The notes under the pieces are model-generated. The model made no database searches, was not told where the DNA came from, and saw only the letters and a program-made list of their open reading frames with translations. The position numbers and the translations under genes were made by a program. From contig BCRI01000007.1 in NCBI GenBank assembly GCA_001552515.1, forward strand, positions 48,428 through 112,427: a DNA stretch of 64,000 nucleotides, in the 5' to 3' direction. Below, piece by piece: positions 57,306-64,000 of the stretch. Position 1 is the stretch's first letter. Every line of letters begins with the position of its first letter. Source of the stretch: Sphaerimonospora mesophila NBRC 14179 = JCM 3151 (GTDB taxonomy: Bacteria > Actinomycetota > Actinomycetes > Streptosporangiales > Streptosporangiaceae).

Positions 57306-57428
57306 GCCGCTGCAAGATCACGGAAGGGATTTCCGCTGGCCGGGGCGCACGAGTGCACGAAACTGCAAGATCACGAAAGGGGTTTGGGCAGGTCGGAGGG
57401 CATCCGTGCGAGCAACTGCAAGATCACG
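57306..57428 (-). repeat. 53-bp-period repeat array 3, single orientation
   Basis: Three units on the minus strand with GTGATCTTGC cores whose ends are 57320, 57373 and 57426: steps exactly 53. They read in the direction of the SGNH gene above them, and the TGA of the first core serves as the SGNH stop codon (57426-57424). The array lies between same-strand genes, so no mirrored half is present. GACCTGC recurs in the first unit. Confidence 0.88.
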
Positions 57429-58218
57429 CGGGGGGTGGGGGGAGGGGGGTGAGATCCGGGCGCTTGGGGTCGAGGCCGTCGCCGGAGGACCGGCCGCGGA
57501 TCCGGCGGCCGATCCACGGGCCGAGGTGCTCCCTGAGCCAGCGCGCGTCCTCCCGGCGCTTTGCCCGGGGGTCCACCTGCTCGCGCGGGGGCCAGGTCTT
57601 GCGCCAGTCGTCGGCGATCGGCACGCCCAGCACGTCGAGCACCTTCGCCGCGACCAGCCGGTGCCCCTCGGCGTTCATGTGCAGCCGGTCCTCGCTCCAC
57701 GCCCGCCAGTCCCGCAGCCCCTGCATCGACCACTGGTCGACCAGGCGGCAGCCGTACAGGTCGGAGATCGAGCGGACGTGCAGATAGAAGACGGCGAACT
57801 TGCCGCGTGCCCGGCGCATGATCGGCGTGTCGCGCGGATCGACCCCGGTGAACAGCACCACGTCGGCACCGGTGGCGCGCAGGTCGCGTACGGCGGCGGC
57901 CAGCTTCTTGGCCATCCGGTCGGGATCGCTGCCCGGCCGGAGCAGGTCGTTGCCGCCCGCGCACAGGCTGACCAGATCGGGCGCCAACCGGACGGCCCTG
58001 GGCACCTGATCCTCGACGATCTGGTCGAGCAGTTTGCCGCGGACCGCCAGGTTGGCGTACCGGAAGCCCGGCTCGATCCGGGCGAGCCGCTCGGCCACCC
58101 GATCGGCCCATCCCCGAAACCCCGACGTCCCGTTGAGACCGGGGTCGTTCAGCCCCTCGGTGAAGCTGTCGCCGACCGCGACGTACGACCTGTAACCCAT
58201 TGACTCCGCCCTGACCAT
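57424..58218 (-). CDS. SGNH/GDSL hydrolase
   Basis: 264-aa esterase/lipase-like enzyme: block I AVGDSFTEG with the nucleophile Ser, block III CAGGNDLL, and late block DRLHMNAEGHR with Asp and His. It has no obvious signal peptide at the chosen start; ATG 58218 and an ATG six codons later are both plausible. The tail is Pro-rich and its stop codon is part of repeat unit 1 of array 3. Substrate unknown. Confidence 0.86.
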   Translation of the reverse strand: MVRAESMGYRSYVAVGDSFTEGLNDPGLNGTSGFRGWADRVAERLARIEPGFRYANLAVRGKLLDQIVEDQVPRAVRLAPDLVSLCAGGNDLLRPGSDPDRMAKKLAAAVRDLRATGADVVLFTGVDPRDTPIMRRARGKFAVFYLHVRSISDLYGCRLVDQWSMQGLRDWRAWSEDRLHMNAEGHRLVAAKVLDVLGVPIADDWRKTWPPREQVDPRAKRREDARWLREHLGPWIGRRIRGRSSGDGLDPKRPDLTPLPPPPA

Positions 58219-58233
58219 CGCCTCGCCGTTACG

Positions 58234-58668
58234 TTACTCCTCGGCATCGGCGATGGCGTGCAGCGCCAGCACGTAGGAGCGCATGCCGAATCCGGCGATC
58301 GTTCCGGTCGCCACCGCCGCCACGACCGAGGTGTGGCGGAACTCCTCACGGGCGTTCGGGTTGGAGATGTGCACCTCGACCAGCGGCGCCGTACGCTGCG
58401 CGATCGCGTCGCGCAGGGCGTAGGAGTAGTGCGTGAACGCGGCCGGGTTGAGCACGACGGGCGTGCGGCTGTCGGCGGCCTCGTGGATCCACGACACCAT
58501 CTCGGCCTCGTCGTCGGTCTGCCTCACCTCCACGGAAAGGCCCAGCTCGCGGCCGGTCTCACGGCACAGGGCCGCCAGGTCATCGAAGGTCTGCGCGCCG
58601 TACACATCGGGCTCCCTGCTGCCGAGCCGCCCCAGGTTGGGGCCGTTCAGCACGAGCACCTGCCTCAC
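58234..58668 (-). CDS. aroQ: Type II 3-dehydroquinate dehydratase
   Basis: 144-aa dodecameric enzyme of the shikimate pathway, dehydrating 3-dehydroquinate. [24 protein letters not shown] contains the catalytic Tyr23 and Arg loop, [15 protein letters not shown] the Asn, and [17 protein letters not shown] the His. It lies after aroB in a minus-strand block aroC-aroK-aroB-aroQ, with a 60-base gap. Confidence 0.95.
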   Translation of the reverse strand: MRQVLVLNGPNLGRLGSREPDVYGAQTFDDLAALCRETGRELGLSVEVRQTDDEAEMVSWIHEAADSRTPVVLNPAAFTHYSYALRDAIAQRTAPLVEVHISNPNAREEFRHTSVVAAVATGTIAGFGMRSYVLALHAIADAEE

Positions 58669-58728
58669 CCTGCCACCTCTCTCACCGCGCCGCCTTCCTC
58701 ACCGGGCCACCTCAACGAGAGGTCCTTC

Positions 58729-59805
58729 TCAACGGGCGACCTCACCGTAGGCGGCCTCCAGCAGTTCCTCCGCCGGGTCCTCCAGCCGGGAGACCTGGGC
58801 GATCCCGTCGAGCACGACGAACCGCAGCTTCGCACCGCGCGCCTTCTTGTCCACCCGCATGTGATCGCGCAGGTGCGGCCAGGCGTCCCTCCGGTACGAC
58901 GTGGGCAGCCCCACCGACTCCAGGATCGAGCGGGTGCGGTCGACCACGTTCTGGCCGATCCGCCCGTCCAGCCGGGACAGCTCCGCGGCGTAGACGAGGC
59001 CGATGGCGACGGCCTCGCCGTGCCGGATGCGGTAGTCCTCCACCCGTTCGATGGCGTGGGCCAGCGTGTGCCCGTAGTTGAGGATCTCGCGCAGTCCGCT
59101 CTCGCGCAGGTCGGCTCCGACGACGTCGGCCTTGACCTGGATCTTCCGTTCGATGAGCTGCCGGGTGTGCTCGCCCTCCGGGGTGCAGGCGCCCGCCGGA
59201 TCGGCCTCGATCAGCGTGAGGATCGTCGGATCGGCGATGAACCCACCCTTGATGATCTCGGCGAGGCCGGCGACGTAGTCGGGGCGCGGCACGCTCACCA
59301 GCGTGGCCAGATCGCACAGGACGCCCGCCGGCGGATGGAAGACCCCGACGAGGTTCTTGCCCTCGGGGGTGTTGATCCCGGTCTTGCCGCCGACCGCGGC
59401 GTCGACCATGGCCAGCAGCGTGGTCGGGACCAGCGCCACCCGCACGCCGCGCAGCCAGGTCGCGGCCACGAACCCGGCGAGGTCGGTGGTCGCTCCCCCG
59501 CCGACGCCGACGATCGCGTCCGACCTGGTCACGCCGTACCGTCCGAGCGCCGACCACAGCTCGGCCGCGACGCCGACGCTCTTGGCCTCCTCGCCGTCCG
59601 GCACGGGCAGCGGGACCACCTCGAATCCGGCCGCCTCCAGCGCGCCGCAGACCGGGCGGGCGATCTCCGGCAGCCCGGCGGGGTGGATCACCGCCACGGT
59701 CCGCACCCCGCCGCCCAGCAGGCCCGGCAGCTCACCCAGCACGCCGGTGCCGACCACGACGTCGTAGGGGCTGTCGCCCCGCACCGTGATGCGCGTCGTG
59801 CTCAC
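58729..59805 (-). CDS. aroB: 3-dehydroquinate synthase
   Basis: 358-aa NAD and metal-dependent enzyme making 3-dehydroquinate from DAHP. VGVGGGATTDLAGFVAATWLRGV, PTTLLAMVDAAVGGKTGIN, and NYGHTLAHAIE are diagnostic and give the metal and cofactor residues. The start overlaps the aroK stop by four bases (GTGA). In the shikimate operon. Confidence 0.96.
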   Translation of the reverse strand: MSTTRITVRGDSPYDVVVGTGVLGELPGLLGGGVRTVAVIHPAGLPEIARPVCGALEAAGFEVVPLPVPDGEEAKSVGVAAELWSALGRYGVTRSDAIVGVGGGATTDLAGFVAATWLRGVRVALVPTTLLAMVDAAVGGKTGINTPEGKNLVGVFHPPAGVLCDLATLVSVPRPDYVAGLAEIIKGGFIADPTILTLIEADPAGACTPEGEHTRQLIERKIQVKADVVGADLRESGLREILNYGHTLAHAIERVEDYRIRHGEAVAIGLVYAAELSRLDGRIGQNVVDRTRSILESVGLPTSYRRDAWPHLRDHMRVDKKARGAKLRFVVLDGIAQVSRLEDPAEELLEAAYGEVAR

Positions 59806-60335
59806 AGCTCCCCCGTTCCTTCCGCCGCCTTCTCGGCGGTGATCTCGGCGGCGATCTGCGCGGCGACGTCCTCGGGATCGCGGTCGTCGGTGGCGACCGT
59901 GATCGTGGCGAGGCGCTCGTAGATCGGGCGGCGCTCCTCCATCAGCTTCCTGAGCCGGCTGCGCGGGTTGAGCACCAGCAGCGGCCGGGCCGTGGCGAGA
60001 CCCACCCGCTTGACCGCCTGGTCGAGCCCCACCCGCAGATAGACGACCCGGCGACCGGCGAGCAACTCCTGGGTCGGCTCGTGCAGGATCGCACCGCCGC
60101 CCAGGGACAGCACCCCCTCGTGGCCGGCCACGGCGTCCCGTACGGCCGCGGCCTCCAGTTCGCGGAACCGGGCCTCGCCGTCCTCGACGAAGATGTCGCT
60201 CACCGGCTTGCCGGCGACGGCCTCGACATCGCTGTCGGTGTCGCGGAACGGCACGCCGAGATGGTCGGCCAGCAGCCGCCCGACCGTGGATTTCCCCGAG
60301 CCCGGCGGGCCGATGAGGACCACGAGTGAATTCAT
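59802..60335 (-). CDS. aroK: Shikimate kinase
   Basis: 177-aa P-loop kinase: Walker A GPPGSGKST (9-17), the shikimate-binding DTDSDVEA, LSLGGGAILHE, and YLRVGLDQAVKRVG. It phosphorylates shikimate with ATP. Overlaps aroB by four bases; 17 bases after aroC. Confidence 0.95.
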   Translation of the reverse strand: MNSLVVLIGPPGSGKSTVGRLLADHLGVPFRDTDSDVEAVAGKPVSDIFVEDGEARFRELEAAAVRDAVAGHEGVLSLGGGAILHEPTQELLAGRRVVYLRVGLDQAVKRVGLATARPLLVLNPRSRLRKLMEERRPIYERLATITVATDDRDPEDVAAQIAAEITAEKAAEGTGEL

Positions 60336-60352
60336 GATCAGACCTTATTGTG

Positions 60353-61531
60353 TTATTTGATCACAAGGGATGACAGGTAGCCCGCGAGGTTGCGTGCGAC
60401 CTCCTCGACGGAGTCGCCGCCGAACTTCTCGGCCACCGCGTCGGCCAGCACCAGCGCCACCATCGCCTCGGCGACGATCGCGGCGGCCGGCACCGCGCAC
60501 ACGTCGGATCGCTCGTGGTGCGCCTTGGCCGGCTCCCCGGTCAGCACATCGACCGTGGCCAGCGCGCGGGGCACGGTGGAGATCGGCTTCATCGCCGCGC
60601 TGACCCGCAGCGGCTCGCCGTTGGTCATGCCGCCCTCGATCCCACCGGCCCGGTTGGTGATCCGGCGCACGCCCTCCGGGGTGTTCTCGATCTCGTCGTG
60701 GGCGCGCGAGCCAGGGCGGCGCGCGGTCTCGAAGCCGTCGCCGACGGCCACGCCCTTGATCGCCTGGATGCCCATCAGCGCGGCGGCCAGGCGCGCGTCG
60801 AGCCGCCGGTCCCAGTGGGTGTAGCTGCCCAGACCCGGCGGCAGGCCGTAGGCGACGACCTCGACCACACCGCCCAGCGTGTCGCCGTCCTTGTGCGCCT
60901 TGTCGATCTCGGCGACCATCGCCGCGCTCGCGTCCGGGTCCACGCAGCGCACCGGGTCGGCGTCGACCGCCGCCATGTCGCCGGGACCGGGAAGCACGTC
61001 ACGAGGGGCGCTCGCCGCGCCGATGGACACGACATGGCTGACGATGTCGACACCGACGGCCTGTTTGAGGAAGGCCCGCGCGACCTGGCCGAGTGCCACC
61101 CTGGCCGCGGTCTCCCGGGCGCTGGCCCGGTCGAGCACCGGTCTGGCGTCGTCGAAGCCGTACTTCTGCATGCCGGCCAGGTCGGCGTGGCCGGGGCGGG
61201 GCCGTGACCTGGGCGCATTGCGCGCGAGCCCCTCCAGGGCGGCCGGGTCCACGGGGTCGGCCGCCATCACGAGCTCCCACTTCGGCCACTCGGTGTTGCC
61301 GATGCGGATGGCGACCGGAGAGCCGAGGGTGCGGCCGTGCCGCACGCCGCCGCAGATGGTCACCGCGTCCTGCTCGAACTTCATCCGCGCGCCCCGGCCG
61401 TAGCCGAGCCGCCGCCGCCTCAGTGCCTCGTCGATCTGGGCGGTGGTCACCTCCACGCCAGCGGGCAGGCCTTCCAGGATCGCGACGAGTTCGGGGCCGT
61501 GGGACTCCCCGGCGGTCAACCAACGCAACAT
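60353..61531 (-). CDS. aroC: Chorismate synthase
   Basis: 392-aa FMN-dependent enzyme making chorismate. [50 protein letters not shown] and ARETAARVA are family signatures. ATG 61531 starts the conserved [11 protein letters not shown]; an in-frame ATG 39 bases earlier adds a tail without similarity. First of the four aro genes on this strand. Confidence 0.95.
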   Translation of the reverse strand: MLRWLTAGESHGPELVAILEGLPAGVEVTTAQIDEALRRRRLGYGRGARMKFEQDAVTICGGVRHGRTLGSPVAIRIGNTEWPKWELVMAADPVDPAALEGLARNAPRSRPRPGHADLAGMQKYGFDDARPVLDRASARETAARVALGQVARAFLKQAVGVDIVSHVVSIGAASAPRDVLPGPGDMAAVDADPVRCVDPDASAAMVAEIDKAHKDGDTLGGVVEVVAYGLPPGLGSYTHWDRRLDARLAAALMGIQAIKGVAVGDGFETARRPGSRAHDEIENTPEGVRRITNRAGGIEGGMTNGEPLRVSAAMKPISTVPRALATVDVLTGEPAKAHHERSDVCAVPAAAIVAEAMVALVLADAVAEKFGGDSVEEVARNLAGYLSSLVIK

Positions 61532-61579
61532 GATGACAAGTCTTCCATGAGCACCCGACTGCACCGTCACCAGACACAG

Positions 61580-62245
61580 TCATTCCAGGGGCAGGGCCGC
61601 CGCCGCGAGCGCGGCGACGAGCATGAACGGCCCGAACGGAAACTCGCTCTTGCGCGTCGCCCTCCTGGCGACCAGCAGGGCCACCGCGTAGAGCGCGCCG
61701 AGCAGGAAGCCCCCCATCACCGCCGCGACCGTCGTCCGCACCCCGATCGCACCGGTCAGCAGGCCGATCAGCCCGGCCAGCTTGACATCGCCGAGACCGA
61801 TGCCGGTGGGATGGACGAACCACATCACCGCGTAGAGAGAGGCGAAAGCGGCCGCGGTCGCGAGCGCGCCGGACAACCGGCCGGACGGCGCGAGCAGGGC
61901 CAGCAGCACCGGATAGGACGGCAACGTGATCACGTCGGGCAGCCGGAGGGTCCGCCAGTCGATCAGGGCGAGCGCGACACCGGCCACGATCGCGTACGAC
62001 CAGGCCGCCGTGACCCAGCCGCCGGCGCCGGTGATCCGCCAGACCACCAGGGCGGCCGCCAGCGCCGTCGCCGCCTCCGCGATGTAGGGCGAGCGGGGCA
62101 CGGGCGGGGTCCGCGCCGCCACGCCGATGGCGTCCCGTACCTCCCCGGGGTGTCCGACCGGGCCGAACCCACCGGCGAAGACCCGGACGTACGCCCCGGC
62201 GACCAGCCCCAACGCCGAGACGCCCGCGACGATGAGGGGAGTCAC
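61580..62245 (-). CDS. A24 prepilin peptidase (PilD/TadV-like)
   Basis: 221-aa polytopic aspartic protease that cuts leader peptides of type IV pilin-like proteins. The two catalytic Asps are D96 in LIDWRTLRLPD and D153 in GIGLGDVKLAG (the GxGD motif). No cysteine-rich N-methylation domain is present, which matches short actinobacterial TadV-type peptidases. GTG 62245. No pilin gene is visible nearby. Confidence 0.88.
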   Translation of the reverse strand: MTPLIVAGVSALGLVAGAYVRVFAGGFGPVGHPGEVRDAIGVAARTPPVPRSPYIAEAATALAAALVVWRITGAGGWVTAAWSYAIVAGVALALIDWRTLRLPDVITLPSYPVLLALLAPSGRLSGALATAAAFASLYAVMWFVHPTGIGLGDVKLAGLIGLLTGAIGVRTTVAAVMGGFLLGALYAVALLVARRATRKSEFPFGPFMLVAALAAAALPLE

Positions 62246-62255
62246 GCCGCCGACA

Positions 62256-62834
62256 CTAGCGGCGGCTCCGCCTCCCCCACCACCGTCTCTTGGAACGTTC
62301 GACCGCGTCTCCCGCCTGGATCCTGGCGACGGTCGCGCCCGGCACGGCTTCGGCGATGCGGTCCAGCGCCGTGGGGTCGCGCCTGGCCTCCTCGACCAGC
62401 GAGAGCGCCCGCAGCATGCCGCCCTCGATCACGAACGGGACCGGGCCGGCGACGTCGACGACCACCGCCGCGGCCTGCTCGTGCCGGGCGGCCTGGCACA
62501 CCTGCGGGGCCGTCGCCTGCACGGGCCGGGCGTCCGGACGCCATTTCTTCATCGGATCGACCCCGGTGAAGGCCAGCACCGCCTCCCTGCCGTCCTTGCC
62601 GACCAGCTTGGGGAGCGCCATCTCGCTCTCCTTCTCCTGGCGCAGGCCGTGTTCCCCCACCTCCGACTCGGTCAGCAGCGCCACCACGGGCACCAGCAGC
62701 CTGGCCTCGGCGAGGGCGGCCAGCACGTCGGCGGCCGTCGCCGTACCGGCCTGGAGCCCGGCCAGGGCCGAGGCGACCGCCTCGTCGGTGCCGCCGTCGT
62801 CGTCGGGGCGCAAAGGTTGCGGAATCACTGGCAC
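62256..62834 (-). CDS. SseB-like domain protein
   Basis: 192-aa protein with an SseB N-terminal-like domain (AEARLLVPVVALL, LPKLVGKDGREAVLAFTGVDPMKKW, VVVDVAGPVPFVIEGGMLRAL) followed by a short basic tail (RRWWGRRSRR). Function is unclear in actinobacteria. GTG 62834 has GGGGAAG just upstream. A MITE-like element starts only two bases beyond that ribosome site, so the element supplies or interrupts its promoter region. Confidence 0.8.
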   Translation of the reverse strand: MPVIPQPLRPDDDGGTDEAVASALAGLQAGTATAADVLAALAEARLLVPVVALLTESEVGEHGLRQEKESEMALPKLVGKDGREAVLAFTGVDPMKKWRPDARPVQATAPQVCQAARHEQAAAVVVDVAGPVPFVIEGGMLRALSLVEEARRDPTALDRIAEAVPGATVARIQAGDAVERSKRRWWGRRSRR

Positions 62835-62844
62835 GCTTCCCCAT

Positions 62845-63013
62845 CCTAGGGAGTGTTGAAAAAGTGCTGTCCGTCGGGAGCGTGGATCCAGATGGATGCA
62901 TCGCAAGGCGGAGGAGGAGCTCGTAGCCGGAGGCTACGGGCGACGAGTCCAACGCCGCGAGGCGCCATCTGGGCCGCGCGTAGCAGGACATGACTTGTGA
63001 AACACGACCTAGG
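62845..63013. mobile_element. MITE-like inverted-repeat element
   Basis: 169 bases bounded by CCTAGG at both ends. The left end (GGAGTGTTGAAAAAGTGCTG) and the reverse complement of the right end (GTCGTGTTTCACAAGTCATG) match at most positions and both run into TGTCC. Inside are CAGATGG/CCATCTG and a hairpin CGTAGCC-GGA-GGCTACG. It contains no gene. It resembles a non-autonomous transposon with CTAG target duplication, as in IS5-type elements, but no transposase is present to confirm this. Confidence 0.68.
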
Positions 63014-63131
63014 TCGCTGCCCCTCCCCCTCTCCTCGCCCCCGCCCGTGCACGAACGTTCAAGACGGGGGCGGTCCGCCGCGCGTAGAACGACGCCGACG
63101 ACAGTGGCTTGTGTGGGAGGTGAACGGCGCT

Positions 63132-64000
63132 GTGGACACGGTGGGGTTCATCGGGCTGGGGGTGATGGGCCGGCCGATGGCCCTGAACCTGGCCCGGGCG
63201 GGCGTCCGGCTGGTCGTGTGGAACCGTACGGCGTCGCGCTGCGACCCGGTGGTCGCCGCGGGAGCGCGGCGTGCCGCCGGCCCGGGCGAGGTGTTCGAGC
63301 GCGCCGGCGTGGTGTTGCTGATGCTCGCCGACGAGGCGGCGATCGACGCCGTGCTGGGCCGCGGGTCGCCGGAGTTCGCCTCGCGGGTGCACGGCCGTAC
63401 GGTCGTGCAGATGGGCACGATCGACGCGTCGTACTCCCTCGACCTGGCCGAGGAGGTCGCGGCGGCCGGCGGCGACTACGTCGAGGCGCCGGTGTCGGGC
63501 TCGCGCGGCCCGGCCGAGGCCGGTGAACTGGTCGCGATGCTGGCCGGTCCCGAGCCCGCGGTCGAGCGGGTCCGTCCGCTGCTCGCGCCGATGTGCGCCG
63601 GGGCGTTCTTCTGCGGAGCCACGCCCTCGGCGCTGGTCATGAAGTTCGCGGTCAACCTGTTCTTGATCACCATGGTGACCGGGCTCGCCGAAGCGTTCCA
63701 CTTCGCCGAGGAGAGCGGTCTGGACGCGGCGCTGCTGGAACGGATCCTCGACGCGGGGCCGATGGCGTCGTCCGTCTCGCGGGGCAAGGCCGACAAGCTG
63801 GTCCGAGACGATTTCGAGGTGCAGGCCGCGATCGCCGACGTGTTGAAGAACAACCGTCTGATCGCGGCCGCGGCGCGCGACCGGGGCGTCTCCTCCCCGT
63901 TGCTGGACGCCTGCCACGCCCTGTTCGGTGAGACGCTCGACCTCGGGCACGGCCAGGCGGACATGGCCGCGGTGATCCACGCGCTGCGGGCGCGCACCCG
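63132..64000 (+). CDS. NAD(P)-dependent dehydrogenase of the 3-hydroxyisobutyrate/6-phosphogluconate type (3' truncated)
   Basis: Open to the end of the window, 289 residues visible; the family is ~290-300 aa so only the tail is missing. [20 protein letters not shown] is the NAD-binding motif, [19 protein letters not shown] the substrate loop, KFAVNLFL contains the catalytic Lys, and [13 protein letters not shown] fits the C-terminal domain. It could act on 3-hydroxyisobutyrate, tartronate semialdehyde or imines. GTG 63132 follows GGGAGG at ~11 bases. Confidence 0.88.
   Translation, partial: MDTVGFIGLGVMGRPMALNLARAGVRLVVWNRTASRCDPVVAAGARRAAGPGEVFERAGVVLLMLADEAAIDAVLGRGSPEFASRVHGRTVVQMGTIDASYSLDLAEEVAAAGGDYVEAPVSGSRGPAEAGELVAMLAGPEPAVERVRPLLAPMCAGAFFCGATPSALVMKFAVNLFLITMVTGLAEAFHFAEESGLDAALLERILDAGPMASSVSRGKADKLVRDDFEVQAAIADVLKNNRLIAAAARDRGVSSPLLDACHALFGETLDLGHGQADMAAVIHALRART

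Overview
The window is about 64 kb of very GC-rich DNA with dense, often overlapping genes, frequent GTG/TTG starts with GGAGG-type ribosome binding sites, and actinobacterial marker families: an MsiK-type sugar ABC ATPase, a class E sortase with its small membrane partner, DUF4012, and BY-kinase Wzz fusions. It is best read as chromosomal DNA of a filamentous actinomycete, perhaps Streptosporangiales. The order-level placement is an inference from gene content, not from a marker phylogeny.

Layout. 1-3915: end of a branched-chain amino acid ABC transporter operon (livH-M-G-F). 4076-10506: a VOC protein, an aldehyde dehydrogenase, a large FtsH-like membrane AAA protease with an upstream lipoprotein, and a carboxymuconolactone-decarboxylase-like protein. 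10653-46644: a long cell-surface glycan region. It holds four GT4 glycosyltransferases, a GtrA/GtrB pair, rfbA-rfbB-wecE-wecD (predicted dTDP-Fuc4NAc synthesis), two very large secreted DUF4082 proteins transcribed divergently, a seven-gene minus-strand operon (two large GT-C-like membrane proteins, a methyltransferase, a polytopic polymerase-like protein, a Wzx-type flippase and two GT4s), a plus-strand operon (GT4, two sugar epimerases, a WecA-type initiating transferase, a Wzz/BY-kinase), a tyrosine phosphatase, DUF4012, two LPFTG surface proteins and a class E sortase. 46705-54287: msiK with a divergent LacI regulator, glutathione peroxidase, a lysozyme-like protein, a TetR/diiron-protein pair, two DUF202 proteins and a protein with a YQDQ-repeat tail. 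54457-64000: a DinG-like helicase, MOSC protein, SGNH hydrolase, the shikimate genes aroQ-aroB-aroK-aroC, a prepilin peptidase, an SseB-like protein, a MITE-like element and a dehydrogenase cut by the window end.

How the glycan genes fit together. WecA-like transferase starts a lipid-linked glycan; epimerases and the rfbA/B-wecE/D route supply sugars; GT4 and GT2 enzymes extend it; the flippase and polytopic proteins export or polymerise it; the BY-kinase and the convergently overlapping LMW phosphatase would set chain length by phosphorylating and dephosphorylating the tyrosine tail. Sortase would anchor the LPFTG proteins in the same envelope. The region shows internal duplication: two GT4 operons share a promoter-like motif, and one of the two WecA-like genes has lost its catalytic residues.

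The most unusual content is non-coding. (1) Three intergenic arrays of a divergent repeat spaced almost exactly 53 bp (12444-12684, 52409-52651, 57306-57428). Two of them are mirror-symmetric around a 28-bp palindrome and sit between convergent genes, and every unit is oriented with the gene it follows. (2) A separate ~90-98-bp long-hairpin repeat in three copies, each between convergent gene pairs, with changes that keep the apical stem paired. (3) A 169-bp inverted-repeat element bounded by CCTAGG next to the sseB-like gene.
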